Origin: Flavobacterium amniphilum
GTDB taxonomy: Bacteria > Bacteroidota > Bacteroidia > Flavobacteriales > Flavobacteriaceae
NCBI RefSeq assembly: GCF_023634845.1
Contig: NZ_JAMLJL010000018.1
Coordinates: forward strand, 1-64,000
Direction of reading: 5' to 3'
Length of the DNA: 64,000 nt
Shown: piece by piece, positions 8,248-15,562 of the stretch
Layout: each line of letters begins with the position of its first letter
Position numbering within the stretch: the stretch's first letter is position 1
Notes under the pieces: model-generated
The model's database searches: none
The model's input: the letters and a program-made list of their open reading frames with translations, nothing else
What the model was told of the DNA's origin: nothing
Program-made: the position numbers and the translations under genes

Positions 8248-9333
8248 ATGAGAGCATTATCAGTAGTTACACCTTCTTTGTTTGATAAAATTGAAGAAGA
8301 TAAAAAACATTTAATCCAAATTGATGCGCTTCAAATCCCATTGGCCCTGATTGAAGGTGTACAACCCGAATTTGACAGCGATGCAGATCAGTATGCTAAT
8401 CTTGTATTAGTTAAAAAATCAAGTTTTTCACTTAATTACAGGGATTTAGGGATTATTGAAAACGCCTGGAGAAGATTACAGGAAGTTGAAGGAGATTCGT
8501 TTTATCCCATTGGGTCTGATTTTGCAGGCGTTGTTGAAGCTGTCGGTAAAAATGTGAAGAATCTTTCTGAAGGGGATTTGGTGATTGGAAATGGTTTTTA
8601 CCCGGATTTTGAAAATGGTGCCATGCCGGGAATTCCATCCAATCATGCCAGTAAAGAATATGAAGTGTATCATTTCGGAAAATTGGTTAAAGTGCCGGAA
8701 TTCATTTCAAAGACTGAAGCCGGAACATTGAGCATAGGTGTGCAAACCGCTAATTCGATGATCAGACGTGCCGGAATTAAAGAAGGGGAAAATGTATTGG
8801 TCACTTCTGTAACGTCAAATACATCATTTTTTATTCTGAATGCACTTTGGGAAAAAGGATGTAATGTATACGGTTTGTCTTTCTCAGGGAAGAATACCGA
8901 AAAAATAAAAGAGCATTTCCCTTTTATAAAAGAGATTTACTCGATTAAAGAAAATAACATTCCGAAGGATATTCTTTTTGATGTGGTTTTTGATGCCTTT
9001 TCGGATACGTATCTGGAATATCTGGTTGATAAAATGAACATGAGTTCAAGATACCTGACTTGTGGGATATTCAATCAGTCTTCTGAAAAAATGAGAGAGG
9101 TAAAACCGGCGAACCTTTCTCTTCTTATTGCGAAATTAATGATGCGTAATATAAGTTTAATAGGTAACTGTCTCGGCACAACCGATGATTTGGTAAACGG
9201 TTTGCAGAATTATGAAACAAATAAAATGTTCATCGATTCGGTATTTACCGACAATGATAAAATTTCAGATTTTATTTCTAAAACGTACAATTTAAGTAAT
9301 GATAAATTTGGGAAAGTGGTTTTCCAGTATTAG
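8248..9333 (+). CDS. MDR-family (quinone-reductase-like) oxidoreductase, candidate LanJ
   Basis: A 361-residue medium-chain reductase: NYRD at 63-66 and GSDFAGVVEAVG at 89-100 mark the GroES-like domain. The cofactor domain starts near 160 (AGTLSIGVQTA). I see no zinc-ligand cysteines, so it is closer to quinone/enoyl reductases than to zinc alcohol dehydrogenases. The usual glycine-rich loop is replaced by TSVTSNTS (186-193), so cofactor binding may be altered. Last gene of the operon, 6 bp after lanB. LanJ enzymes reduce Dha/Dhb to D-Ala/D-Abu, and I infer that role from the alkene-reducing superfamily and the context. It could instead modify another group. Confidence 0.75.
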   Translation: MRALSVVTPSLFDKIEEDKKHLIQIDALQIPLALIEGVQPEFDSDADQYANLVLVKKSSFSLNYRDLGIIENAWRRLQEVEGDSFYPIGSDFAGVVEAVGKNVKNLSEGDLVIGNGFYPDFENGAMPGIPSNHASKEYEVYHFGKLVKVPEFISKTEAGTLSIGVQTANSMIRRAGIKEGENVLVTSVTSNTSFFILNALWEKGCNVYGLSFSGKNTEKIKEHFPFIKEIYSIKENNIPKDILFDVVFDAFSDTYLEYLVDKMNMSSRYLTCGIFNQSSEKMREVKPANLSLLIAKLMMRNISLIGNCLGTTDDLVNGLQNYETNKMFIDSVFTDNDKISDFISKTYNLSNDKFGKVVFQY

Positions 9334-9360
9334 AAAAAATTTGATTGGTTTTTTTGGTTG

Positions 9361-9388
9361 AAAAGAGGATGGATAATCCTCTTTTTGT
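9361..9388 (+). terminator. Terminator of the lanthipeptide biosynthetic operon
   Basis: A 9-bp perfect stem (AAAGAGGAT with ATCCTCTTT), 5-nt loop, then TTTTG and more T. It lies 28 bp after the reductase stop and closes the operon. Confidence 0.8.
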
Positions 9389-9422
9389 TTTTAAAACAAT
9401 TGATTTTCAAAAGTTTAACTTT

Positions 9423-9443
9423 TTTTATGGTTTAACCATAAAA
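9423..9443. promoter_or_regulatory. 21-bp dyad upstream of the secreted beta-helix gene
   Basis: A perfect inverted repeat centred on ATGGTTTAACCAT, with three or four more A/T pairs outside. It lies 74 bp before the start codon at 9517. A weak -7-like TACCTTTA is at 9463. There is no loop or T-run as in a terminator, so it is a plausible operator. The binding protein is unknown. Confidence 0.4.
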
Positions 9444-9516
9444 TTTTTCTTATAGGGCATTCTACCTTTATATAGAAATTGCAAGATTTTACTGCCCAAC
9501 AACTAAATCGAATCAT

Positions 9517-10800
9517 ATGAGAAACTTAATTCTACTTCTGTTTGTTCTGAATGTAGCCAATTCTTCGGCTCAGGATGTTAAAGGAATTTATGGCGATACT
9601 AATTGGTTGCGTACCTGGACCAATTTCAAACCTAAAAGTACAGAGTACAGGGAAAGTAATACATTGCTTACGGGTGTAATCTCGCAAAACACAGTTTTAA
9701 AAAACAGCCAGATTTACTTGCTTACCGGTGTGGTTTATGTCACAAACGGCGCAACATTATTTATTGAACCGGGAACAGTAATCAGAGGTGATTCGGAAAC
9801 AGACGGTTTATTGGTCATTTCAAAAGGGTCAAAAATTGTTGCGATCGGAGATGAAGCTAATCCTATCGTTTTCACTTCGAATAAGCCATCGTCTGAAAGA
9901 AAAGCCGGCGATTGGGGAGGTTTGATCATTATGGGTGATGCGCCTACCAATAAATTTTCCAAACAGCTGGAGTTTTCACTTGAAGCAAATTATAGTAGTT
10001 ATGGTGGTGAAAATGTGGATTCAGATTCGGGTGTATTGAAATATGTAAGAATTGAATTTGCCGGAAAGAAAGGAAAACATAAAAAATGTCTGAACGGTTT
10101 GTCATTGGCCGGTGTTGGAAAAAATACACTGTTGAGCAATGTTCAGGTGAGTTTTTCAGGTGATGATTCATTCGAGTTTTACGGCGGTAATGTGAATGTT
10201 GATAAATTGATTTCTTTCAAAGCGATTGATGATGATTTTGATTTTACGGAAGGAGTTCAGTGCTATATCAATAACAGTCTTGCCATCAGAAGTTCTTTCA
10301 TTTCAAGTCCTGAAGGATCAAGAAGTCTTGAAATTGAATCTTACGAATCAGCAACCGAAGTTGATTTAAGCAAAAAACCAACTTATGTTGAGGCTAATTA
10401 CATGACATTTATTAATGATAACAACGAAGTTCAAAGTATTTCAAATGAAACGGTTTTTATAAAAGAAAGATCGAGTCTGAGTTTAAAAAACAGTATTATT
10501 TCAGGTTATAGAATCGGAATCGTTTTTGATGATCAGATTAAAGGAAATCTTGTTAACCTTGAGCCTTTTAAATTTGAAAATATTCTTTTTAATAACTGTA
10601 CCGAAGGTAATTTTGTGGGTGAAAATAATGCTTATACTACTTTTATTGCGCAAAATTATAAAAAAGAGGAATTGTTTATTGAAAACAACGATGTTGAGGC
10701 GTCAGCTTTATTTATAGATGCAGATTTAAAGAAAACACCGGATCTTAGATTCAAATCAGCGATGATTCTTGCCAGTAAAGATATAGCCAAGAAAAATTAG
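9517..10800 (+). CDS. Secreted parallel beta-helix-like protein
   Basis: A 427-residue exported protein with a signal peptide (about residues 1-19, ending SSAQ). It has repeated short beta-strand segments (INQ/TVIRGDS, NPIVFTSNKP, DWGGLIIMGDAP, VKYVRIEFAG-like) typical of a family of Bacteroidota cell-surface beta-helix proteins that are often misnamed transporters. There is no lipobox and no T9SS tail. The enzymatic role is unknown. It follows the lanthipeptide operon terminator and has its own upstream region, so a link to the peptide is not shown. Its stop overlaps the convergent gene's stop by 2 bp. Confidence 0.7.
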   Translation: MRNLILLLFVLNVANSSAQDVKGIYGDTNWLRTWTNFKPKSTEYRESNTLLTGVISQNTVLKNSQIYLLTGVVYVTNGATLFIEPGTVIRGDSETDGLLVISKGSKIVAIGDEANPIVFTSNKPSSERKAGDWGGLIIMGDAPTNKFSKQLEFSLEANYSSYGGENVDSDSGVLKYVRIEFAGKKGKHKKCLNGLSLAGVGKNTLLSNVQVSFSGDDSFEFYGGNVNVDKLISFKAIDDDFDFTEGVQCYINNSLAIRSSFISSPEGSRSLEIESYESATEVDLSKKPTYVEANYMTFINDNNEVQSISNETVFIKERSSLSLKNSIISGYRIGIVFDDQIKGNLVNLEPFKFENILFNNCTEGNFVGENNAYTTFIAQNYKKEELFIENNDVEASALFIDADLKKTPDLRFKSAMILASKDIAKKN

Positions 10801-11147
10801 TATCGGTTCCTGAACCATACTTTTTGCCATTCTCTTTTTAAGATTAGAAAAGAAACCTGTTCAGCTAGTTCTACTAAGTCTGAACCGTCAAGCTTTTTTA
10901 CCTGATCTTCCGAAACATCAATGATGTAAAGTAAGTTTAAATATTCGGCAAACTTATGCTGGATTAAGTTGTAAACTTTGTCGTGTAATTTTAATTTTAA
11001 ATCAATCGGAGATATTGATGCCGGAAAATCAACGCTTTCATTGGCAAACGTAAAATCTTTATTGATTTGTTCCACCAACTTAATATATAATGCTTCTTTC
11101 TGTGCTTCAGAAAGTAATAAATCGGTATTTTGTGGCGCAATATACAT
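10797..11147 (-). CDS. Small conserved cytoplasmic protein of unknown function
   Basis: A 116-residue protein without signal or membrane segment, mostly helical, rich in charged residues and ending in a basic/aromatic stretch (REWQKVWFRNRY). I do not recognise a domain. It lies 20 bp downstream of the polyprenyl synthase on the same strand and is probably co-transcribed with it, an arrangement I recall from flavobacteria. Its stop overlaps the end of the convergent beta-helix gene. Confidence 0.7.
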   Translation of the reverse strand: MYIAPQNTDLLLSEAQKEALYIKLVEQINKDFTFANESVDFPASISPIDLKLKLHDKVYNLIQHKFAEYLNLLYIIDVSEDQVKKLDGSDLVELAEQVSFLILKREWQKVWFRNRY

Positions 11148-11167
11148 ATTGATGGATTTGGGTTGAA

Positions 11168-12142
11168 TTAAACGTTTCTGCTCATCAGGTTTTCACCAAA
11201 TGCTTTCAGGATTTCTTTTTTCTCCTGATCAATTTGCATTTTATCTAACGTTGCAAAAGCTTTGTAGGTATAGGATTTGATGGCTTCCTGTGTTGCCTGG
11301 CTGGCTCCTGTTGTATTGAAAATTTCTTTCACAGATTTAATCTTGTCTGTATTGTCTGTAGGTTGTATTGAAAATAAATGCAGTAATTGCTCTTTTTTGT
11401 CGTTTTCAGCAAAGTCTTTTGCTTTTAAATACAGATAGGTTTTTTTATTCTCGATGATATCACCGCCAACTTGTTTTCCAAATGTTTCCGGATCGCCAAA
11501 TGCATCTAAATAATCATCCTGTAACTGAAATGCAATTCCTAAATTCAAACCAAAATCATAAATTAAGTTGGCATTTTCTTCCGAAGTTTCTGCAACAATT
11601 GCTCCCATTTTCATCGCGGCGCCAACTAAAACGGCGGTTTTATATTCAATCATCTTCAGGTATTCAGGAATTGTTACATCGTCACGGGTTTCAAAATCCA
11701 CATCATATTGTTGACCCTCGCAGACTTCCAATGCTGTCTTGCTGAAAAGTTTGGCTAATTCCCGGAAAATTTTTGGTTCATATTGTTCGAAATACTGATA
11801 AGCCAAAATCAACATGGCATCACCCGATAATATTCCGGTATTAATGTTCCATTTTTCATGAACGGTTTCATTTCCTCTTCTCAGCGGAGCATCATCCATT
11901 ATATCATCATGGATAAGGGAGAAATTATGAAATACCTCTACGGCTGTGGCTGCTGCCAACGCTTTTTGATATTCTGCGTTAAATATTTCTGAAGCCATTA
12001 AAGTCAGAACCGGACGCATTCTTTTTCCGCCCAAAGACAAAATATAACGGATAGGCTCGTATAAATTATTAGGTTCTTTGGAAATAGACAACGCTGAAAA
12101 ATGATTCGAAATAATGTCCTGATAATATGAAATTGGATGCAT
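11168..12142 (-). CDS. Polyprenyl (geranylgeranyl/farnesyl-type) diphosphate synthase
   Basis: A 324-residue trans-isoprenyl diphosphate synthase. It has the first aspartate-rich motif in LIHDDIMDDAPLRRG and the second in QLQDDYLDAFGD, plus the conserved GGKRMRP near the N-terminus, where isopentenyl diphosphate binds. It would elongate allylic diphosphates for quinone, carotenoid or undecaprenyl precursors. Chain length cannot be told safely from sequence alone. It is transcribed away from the TetR/RND operon, and the intergenic region holds regulatory sites for that operon. Confidence 0.9.
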   Translation of the reverse strand: MHPISYYQDIISNHFSALSISKEPNNLYEPIRYILSLGGKRMRPVLTLMASEIFNAEYQKALAAATAVEVFHNFSLIHDDIMDDAPLRRGNETVHEKWNINTGILSGDAMLILAYQYFEQYEPKIFRELAKLFSKTALEVCEGQQYDVDFETRDDVTIPEYLKMIEYKTAVLVGAAMKMGAIVAETSEENANLIYDFGLNLGIAFQLQDDYLDAFGDPETFGKQVGGDIIENKKTYLYLKAKDFAENDKKEQLLHLFSIQPTDNTDKIKSVKEIFNTTGASQATQEAIKSYTYKAFATLDKMQIDQEKKEILKAFGENLMSRNV

Positions 12143-12261
12143 TTTGCTTTTGAAACTTTAAAAATGAAATATTTAACTGTACAAAAATAGTCTTTTTGCA
12201 GGACTCACCAACAGCTATGTTTGGGGATATTTACTTAAATGTTAAAAAAATGTAAAAACTC

Positions 12262-12302
12262 AGGAAACTATTTTAGTGTTAAAAGTTTCCTTTCTATATT
12301 TG
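12262..12302 (+). promoter_or_regulatory. Promoter of the TetR-RND operon with an overlapping dyad operator
   Basis: TATATTTG at 12295-12302 matches the -7 consensus TAnnTTTG exactly. Directly upstream, AGGAAACT (12262-12269) and AGTTTCCT (12284-12291) form an inverted repeat. Its inner arms TTTTA/TAAAA extend the dyad and cover the -33 to -7 interval. Another half-site (AGTTTCC) is at 12329. A regulator bound here would block RNA polymerase, and the first gene of the operon is a TetR repressor. Confidence 0.65.
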
Positions 12303-12348
12303 CACCGAATTTGGATTTTAAATCATTAGTTTCCAGTAAAGTGAGAAT

Positions 12349-12948
12349 ATGAAATGTAAGATTATTGAAAAGGCGACTGATATGTTTTTAAAACATGGTT
12401 TTAAGAGCATCACCATGGATGATATTGCAAACCAAATGGGTATTTCTAAAAAAACGATTTACAAGTATTATGCAAATAAAGAAATGCTTGTTGAAGAAGC
12501 TACTGAATTGACCCATAATAAAATACATGAAGTTTTAGAAGGAATTGTTGCCAAAGACCTGAATGCGGTTGAGGAAAATTTTGCCATCAGAAGAATGTTT
12601 GATGATCTTTTCAGTTCGGCAGATTCGACTCCTTTATTTCAGTTGAAAAAGCATTATCCTGAAATATATGAAAAAGTAATCTGTAAGGAAAATGAATCTT
12701 GTGATCAGTTGTTCCGTCAGAATATTGAAAAAGGAATAGCGCAGGGTTATTACAGAAAAGAACTGGATATTGAAACGGCAGTCCGGTTTTATTATACGCT
12801 TATCCTGAATATCAACGAAACAACAGCTTTGGAAAAAGACAGCCAGGCTTTGGAATTATTGGCTTTGGAATACCATACACGTGCCATTGCCACGCCAAAA
12901 GGAATTGAAGAACTTGAAAAACAATTACAAATAAACCATAATAACTAA
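12349..12948 (+). CDS. TetR-family transcriptional regulator of the RND efflux operon
   Basis: A 199-residue regulator. An N-terminal HTH (about residues 5-50) contains FLKHGFKSITMDDIANQMGI and SKKTIYKYYANKE, the TetR pattern. The helical C-terminal ligand domain is not diagnostic. It abuts the TolC gene with no gap. Together with the dyad in its own promoter this suggests it represses the whole operon and is released by an efflux substrate, as with AcrR-like proteins. The inducer is unknown. Confidence 0.88.
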   Translation: MKCKIIEKATDMFLKHGFKSITMDDIANQMGISKKTIYKYYANKEMLVEEATELTHNKIHEVLEGIVAKDLNAVEENFAIRRMFDDLFSSADSTPLFQLKKHYPEIYEKVICKENESCDQLFRQNIEKGIAQGYYRKELDIETAVRFYYTLILNINETTALEKDSQALELLALEYHTRAIATPKGIEELEKQLQINHNN

Positions 12949-14292
12949 ATGAGAAGAATATTTATATTATTGAATCTAATCTATTTTGTGCAAGTCAATG
13001 CGCAGGATAAGGTCAATAGTACTGAAGCTAAACAGGATTATACGTTTAGTCTGAAGCAGGCTATTGAGTACGCAGTGAAAAATAATTATACTTCAATTAA
13101 CGCCAGTCGTGATATAGAAGCTGCTAAACAAAAAAAATGGGAAACCACAACAATGGGTTTGCCGCAAATTAATGGTAAATTGAATTACCAGAACAGTTTT
13201 AAAATTGCATCAAACCTGATTACTGTAGAAGGTCGTCCGGCAATATTGACTCTAGGAGATTATAACTCAGCAGATGCTGGTTTGAGCTTAAGTCAATTGA
13301 TTTTTGACGGATCTTATCTGGTAGGTTTGGAATCGGCCAGAACGTACCTGAAGATTTCGCAAAACGCACAGAAGAAAACCAGTCAGGAAATCACTGAACT
13401 GACAACCAATGCTTATGGTAATGTGTTATTAGCGGAAGAAAGCATCAAAATTGTTGAGCGTAATAAAGCCATCTTGGAGAAAACATTGAGAGAAACAGGT
13501 GAAACCTACAAAAACGGTTTTTTGGAAGAAGAAGCGGTTGAACGTATCCAAATCACTTTGGCTTCCGTAAACAGTACATTGGATTATGCAACCCGTATGA
13601 GAGCGATTGCAACAAATATGCTGAAATTGTTGATGGGAATCGAATTGAACGAAGAGATTACGTTAACCGATAAATTGGATAATCTGACCACACAAAACAT
13701 TGATATGGCTTTATTGGGCGAAACTTTTTCAGTGGAAAACAATATCGATTACCAGATTGAGAAAAATGTGGAAGAATCAAAAAGATTATTGTTGAAATTG
13801 GAAAGAAGTAAAGCGTTACCATCATTGGGAGCACAGGTAAACTTCGGATATAATACTTTTTCAAGTCGTTTTGGCGATTTGGTTTCTGCTGATCAGAAAT
13901 GGTACAATTATTCGAATGCAGGTATAGCATTGAATGTTCCAATCTTCAGTTCATTCGGTCGTAGTTCGAGAACACAGCAGGCTAAAATTGCTTTCGAACA
14001 GGCTAAAACCAAAGTATTGGAAACTGAACAAACACTGAAACTGCAATACCAAAAGGCAAAAAGTGACTATGAATACAGTGTTGCACAATACAATTCGGCT
14101 AAAAGCACATTGAATCTTTCAGAACGTATCGAAGGTAAACAACAGGTTAAATTTAAAGAAGGTTTGTCGACCAGTTTTGAATTCACAGAAGCACAACGTC
14201 AATTATATACAGCTCAGCAAGATTATTTGCAGGCGATGGTCGATATCATCAACAAAAGAGCTGCCTTGGAGAAAATTATCAATAAAAACTAA
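12949..14292 (+). CDS. TolC-family outer-membrane efflux protein
   Basis: A 447-residue outer-membrane factor with a signal peptide (about 1-19, ending VNAQ) and the duplicated helical-hairpin organisation of TolC (FSLKQAIEYAVKNN near the start and long coiled segments around 120-230 and 340-440). It would form the exit duct for the adaptor and RND pump encoded next. The start codon directly follows the tetR stop. Confidence 0.88.
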   Translation: MRRIFILLNLIYFVQVNAQDKVNSTEAKQDYTFSLKQAIEYAVKNNYTSINASRDIEAAKQKKWETTTMGLPQINGKLNYQNSFKIASNLITVEGRPAILTLGDYNSADAGLSLSQLIFDGSYLVGLESARTYLKISQNAQKKTSQEITELTTNAYGNVLLAEESIKIVERNKAILEKTLRETGETYKNGFLEEEAVERIQITLASVNSTLDYATRMRAIATNMLKLLMGIELNEEITLTDKLDNLTTQNIDMALLGETFSVENNIDYQIEKNVEESKRLLLKLERSKALPSLGAQVNFGYNTFSSRFGDLVSADQKWYNYSNAGIALNVPIFSSFGRSSRTQQAKIAFEQAKTKVLETEQTLKLQYQKAKSDYEYSVAQYNSAKSTLNLSERIEGKQQVKFKEGLSTSFEFTEAQRQLYTAQQDYLQAMVDIINKRAALEKIINKN

Positions 14293-14307
14293 CTTAACAT
14301 ATTAAAA

Positions 14308-15447
14308 ATGAAAAAAGTAATCTTACTTTCTTTAGTTTCTATAGTCCTTTTTGCTTGCGGAAGCAAAGAAAACGGAACCTCGGTTGATACGCTCATCGAA
14401 ACTAAAAATATAAACGAATTAAAGAACAAGCGAACTGCATTACAGGCTGATTTGGCAAAAATTGACGAAGCTTTGGCTTCCCTTGAAAAGAAAACCGATG
14501 AAGCTTTAGTGGAAGTAATGACTGTGAAAGACACCGTATTCAATCATTATCTTGAAATTCAGGGTAACGTTGATACAAAAGAAAACATCTTGATCCAGCC
14601 GGAAGTACCGGGAGCTTTAGTGACTTTGAATGTGAAAGCCGGACAAAGTGTTGGAAAAGGACAAATTCTAGGCCGAGTGGATGACGGAGGAATGAGCCAG
14701 CAATTGGCCAGTATCCAAACGCAGTACGAATTAGCGAAAACTACTTTCGAAAGACAAAAAAGATTGTGGGATCAGAAAATTGGTTCTGAAATCCAGTACT
14801 TACAGGCACAAACCCAAATGGTGAGCTTGCAGAAATCGGTTGCGCAAATGAAAGCACAATTAGAGAAAACGGTAATCAGAGCGCCTTTCACAGGAGTTAT
14901 TGATGAGGTATTTGTAGAAAGAGGGCAAATTGTATCGGCTAATCCTCAAGGTTTGATGCGTATCGTAAACCTGAGCAGCATGTATGTAAGTACGCAAGTA
15001 CCGGAAACCTATGTAGGTAAAGTAAAAGTTGGAACTCCGGTTCAGGCTGACATTACTTCGGTAGGAAAAACATACCAAGGTAAAATCCGTCAGGTAGGAA
15101 AAAGTATCAATCCGGCTAACAGAAGCTTCGGTATTGAGGTTAGTGTTCCAAATCCGGAAAGTTTGTTAAGACCAAATCAGGTTGCTAAACTTAAAATTGT
15201 GGATTACACTAATAAATCTGCAATAGTAGTACCGGCAAGTATTATCCAACAGGATGCTGAAGGAAACAAATTTGTCTATGTGGTAAACAATGCAAGCGGA
15301 AACACCGGAACAGCTAAGAAAGTAATGGTTAAATTAGGACAGTCGTCTAATAACTTTACTGAAATCTTATCAGGAATAAACAAAGGAGAAGTGGTTGTGT
15401 CTGAAGGTGCAAATACAGTTTCCGAAGGAATGAAATTAACATTTTAA
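14308..15447 (+). CDS. RND efflux periplasmic adaptor lipoprotein
   Basis: A 379-residue MexA/AcrA-type membrane fusion protein. The N-terminus has a lipoprotein signal with Cys in LFACGSK. A coiled coil follows (about 30-70). The lipoyl halves (GALVTLNVKAGQSVGKGQILGRVDDG and VIRAPFTGVIDEVFVERGQ) flank an alpha hairpin, then come barrel and membrane-proximal domains. It is 15 bp after tolC. The coiled region between Cys and the lipoyl half is longer than in E. coli AcrA. Confidence 0.9.
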   Translation: MKKVILLSLVSIVLFACGSKENGTSVDTLIETKNINELKNKRTALQADLAKIDEALASLEKKTDEALVEVMTVKDTVFNHYLEIQGNVDTKENILIQPEVPGALVTLNVKAGQSVGKGQILGRVDDGGMSQQLASIQTQYELAKTTFERQKRLWDQKIGSEIQYLQAQTQMVSLQKSVAQMKAQLEKTVIRAPFTGVIDEVFVERGQIVSANPQGLMRIVNLSSMYVSTQVPETYVGKVKVGTPVQADITSVGKTYQGKIRQVGKSINPANRSFGIEVSVPNPESLLRPNQVAKLKIVDYTNKSAIVVPASIIQQDAEGNKFVYVVNNASGNTGTAKKVMVKLGQSSNNFTEILSGINKGEVVVSEGANTVSEGMKLTF

Positions 15448-15450
15448 GCA

Positions 15451-15543
15451 TAAAGAAAAAGAAGAGGTTAGTACAATTTCATTTTCTAAGAATTTTGTTG
15501 GTCCCAAATCTTATACATAAATGAGACTAACCTTTTTCTTTAT
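15451..15543 (+). repeat. Intercistronic inverted repeat between adaptor and RND pump genes
   Basis: TAAAGAAAAA...GGTTAGT (15451-15472, with a 5-nt insertion) is complementary to ACTAACCTTTTTCTTTA (15526-15542). The arms enclose about 53 nt. The core stem AGGTTAGT/ACTAACCT is followed by a T-rich stretch, so the structure may act as a partial terminator, or protect and uncouple the upstream mRNA, lowering or separating pump expression. Confidence 0.5.
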
Positions 15544-15562
15544 CAACTAAAACTAACAAAAC

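Noticed and set aside
9517..10800. Beta-helix protein as part of the lanthipeptide cluster
   Set aside because: A terminator and a separate promoter region lie in between and it has no lanthipeptide-related domain. I list it as an independent gene.
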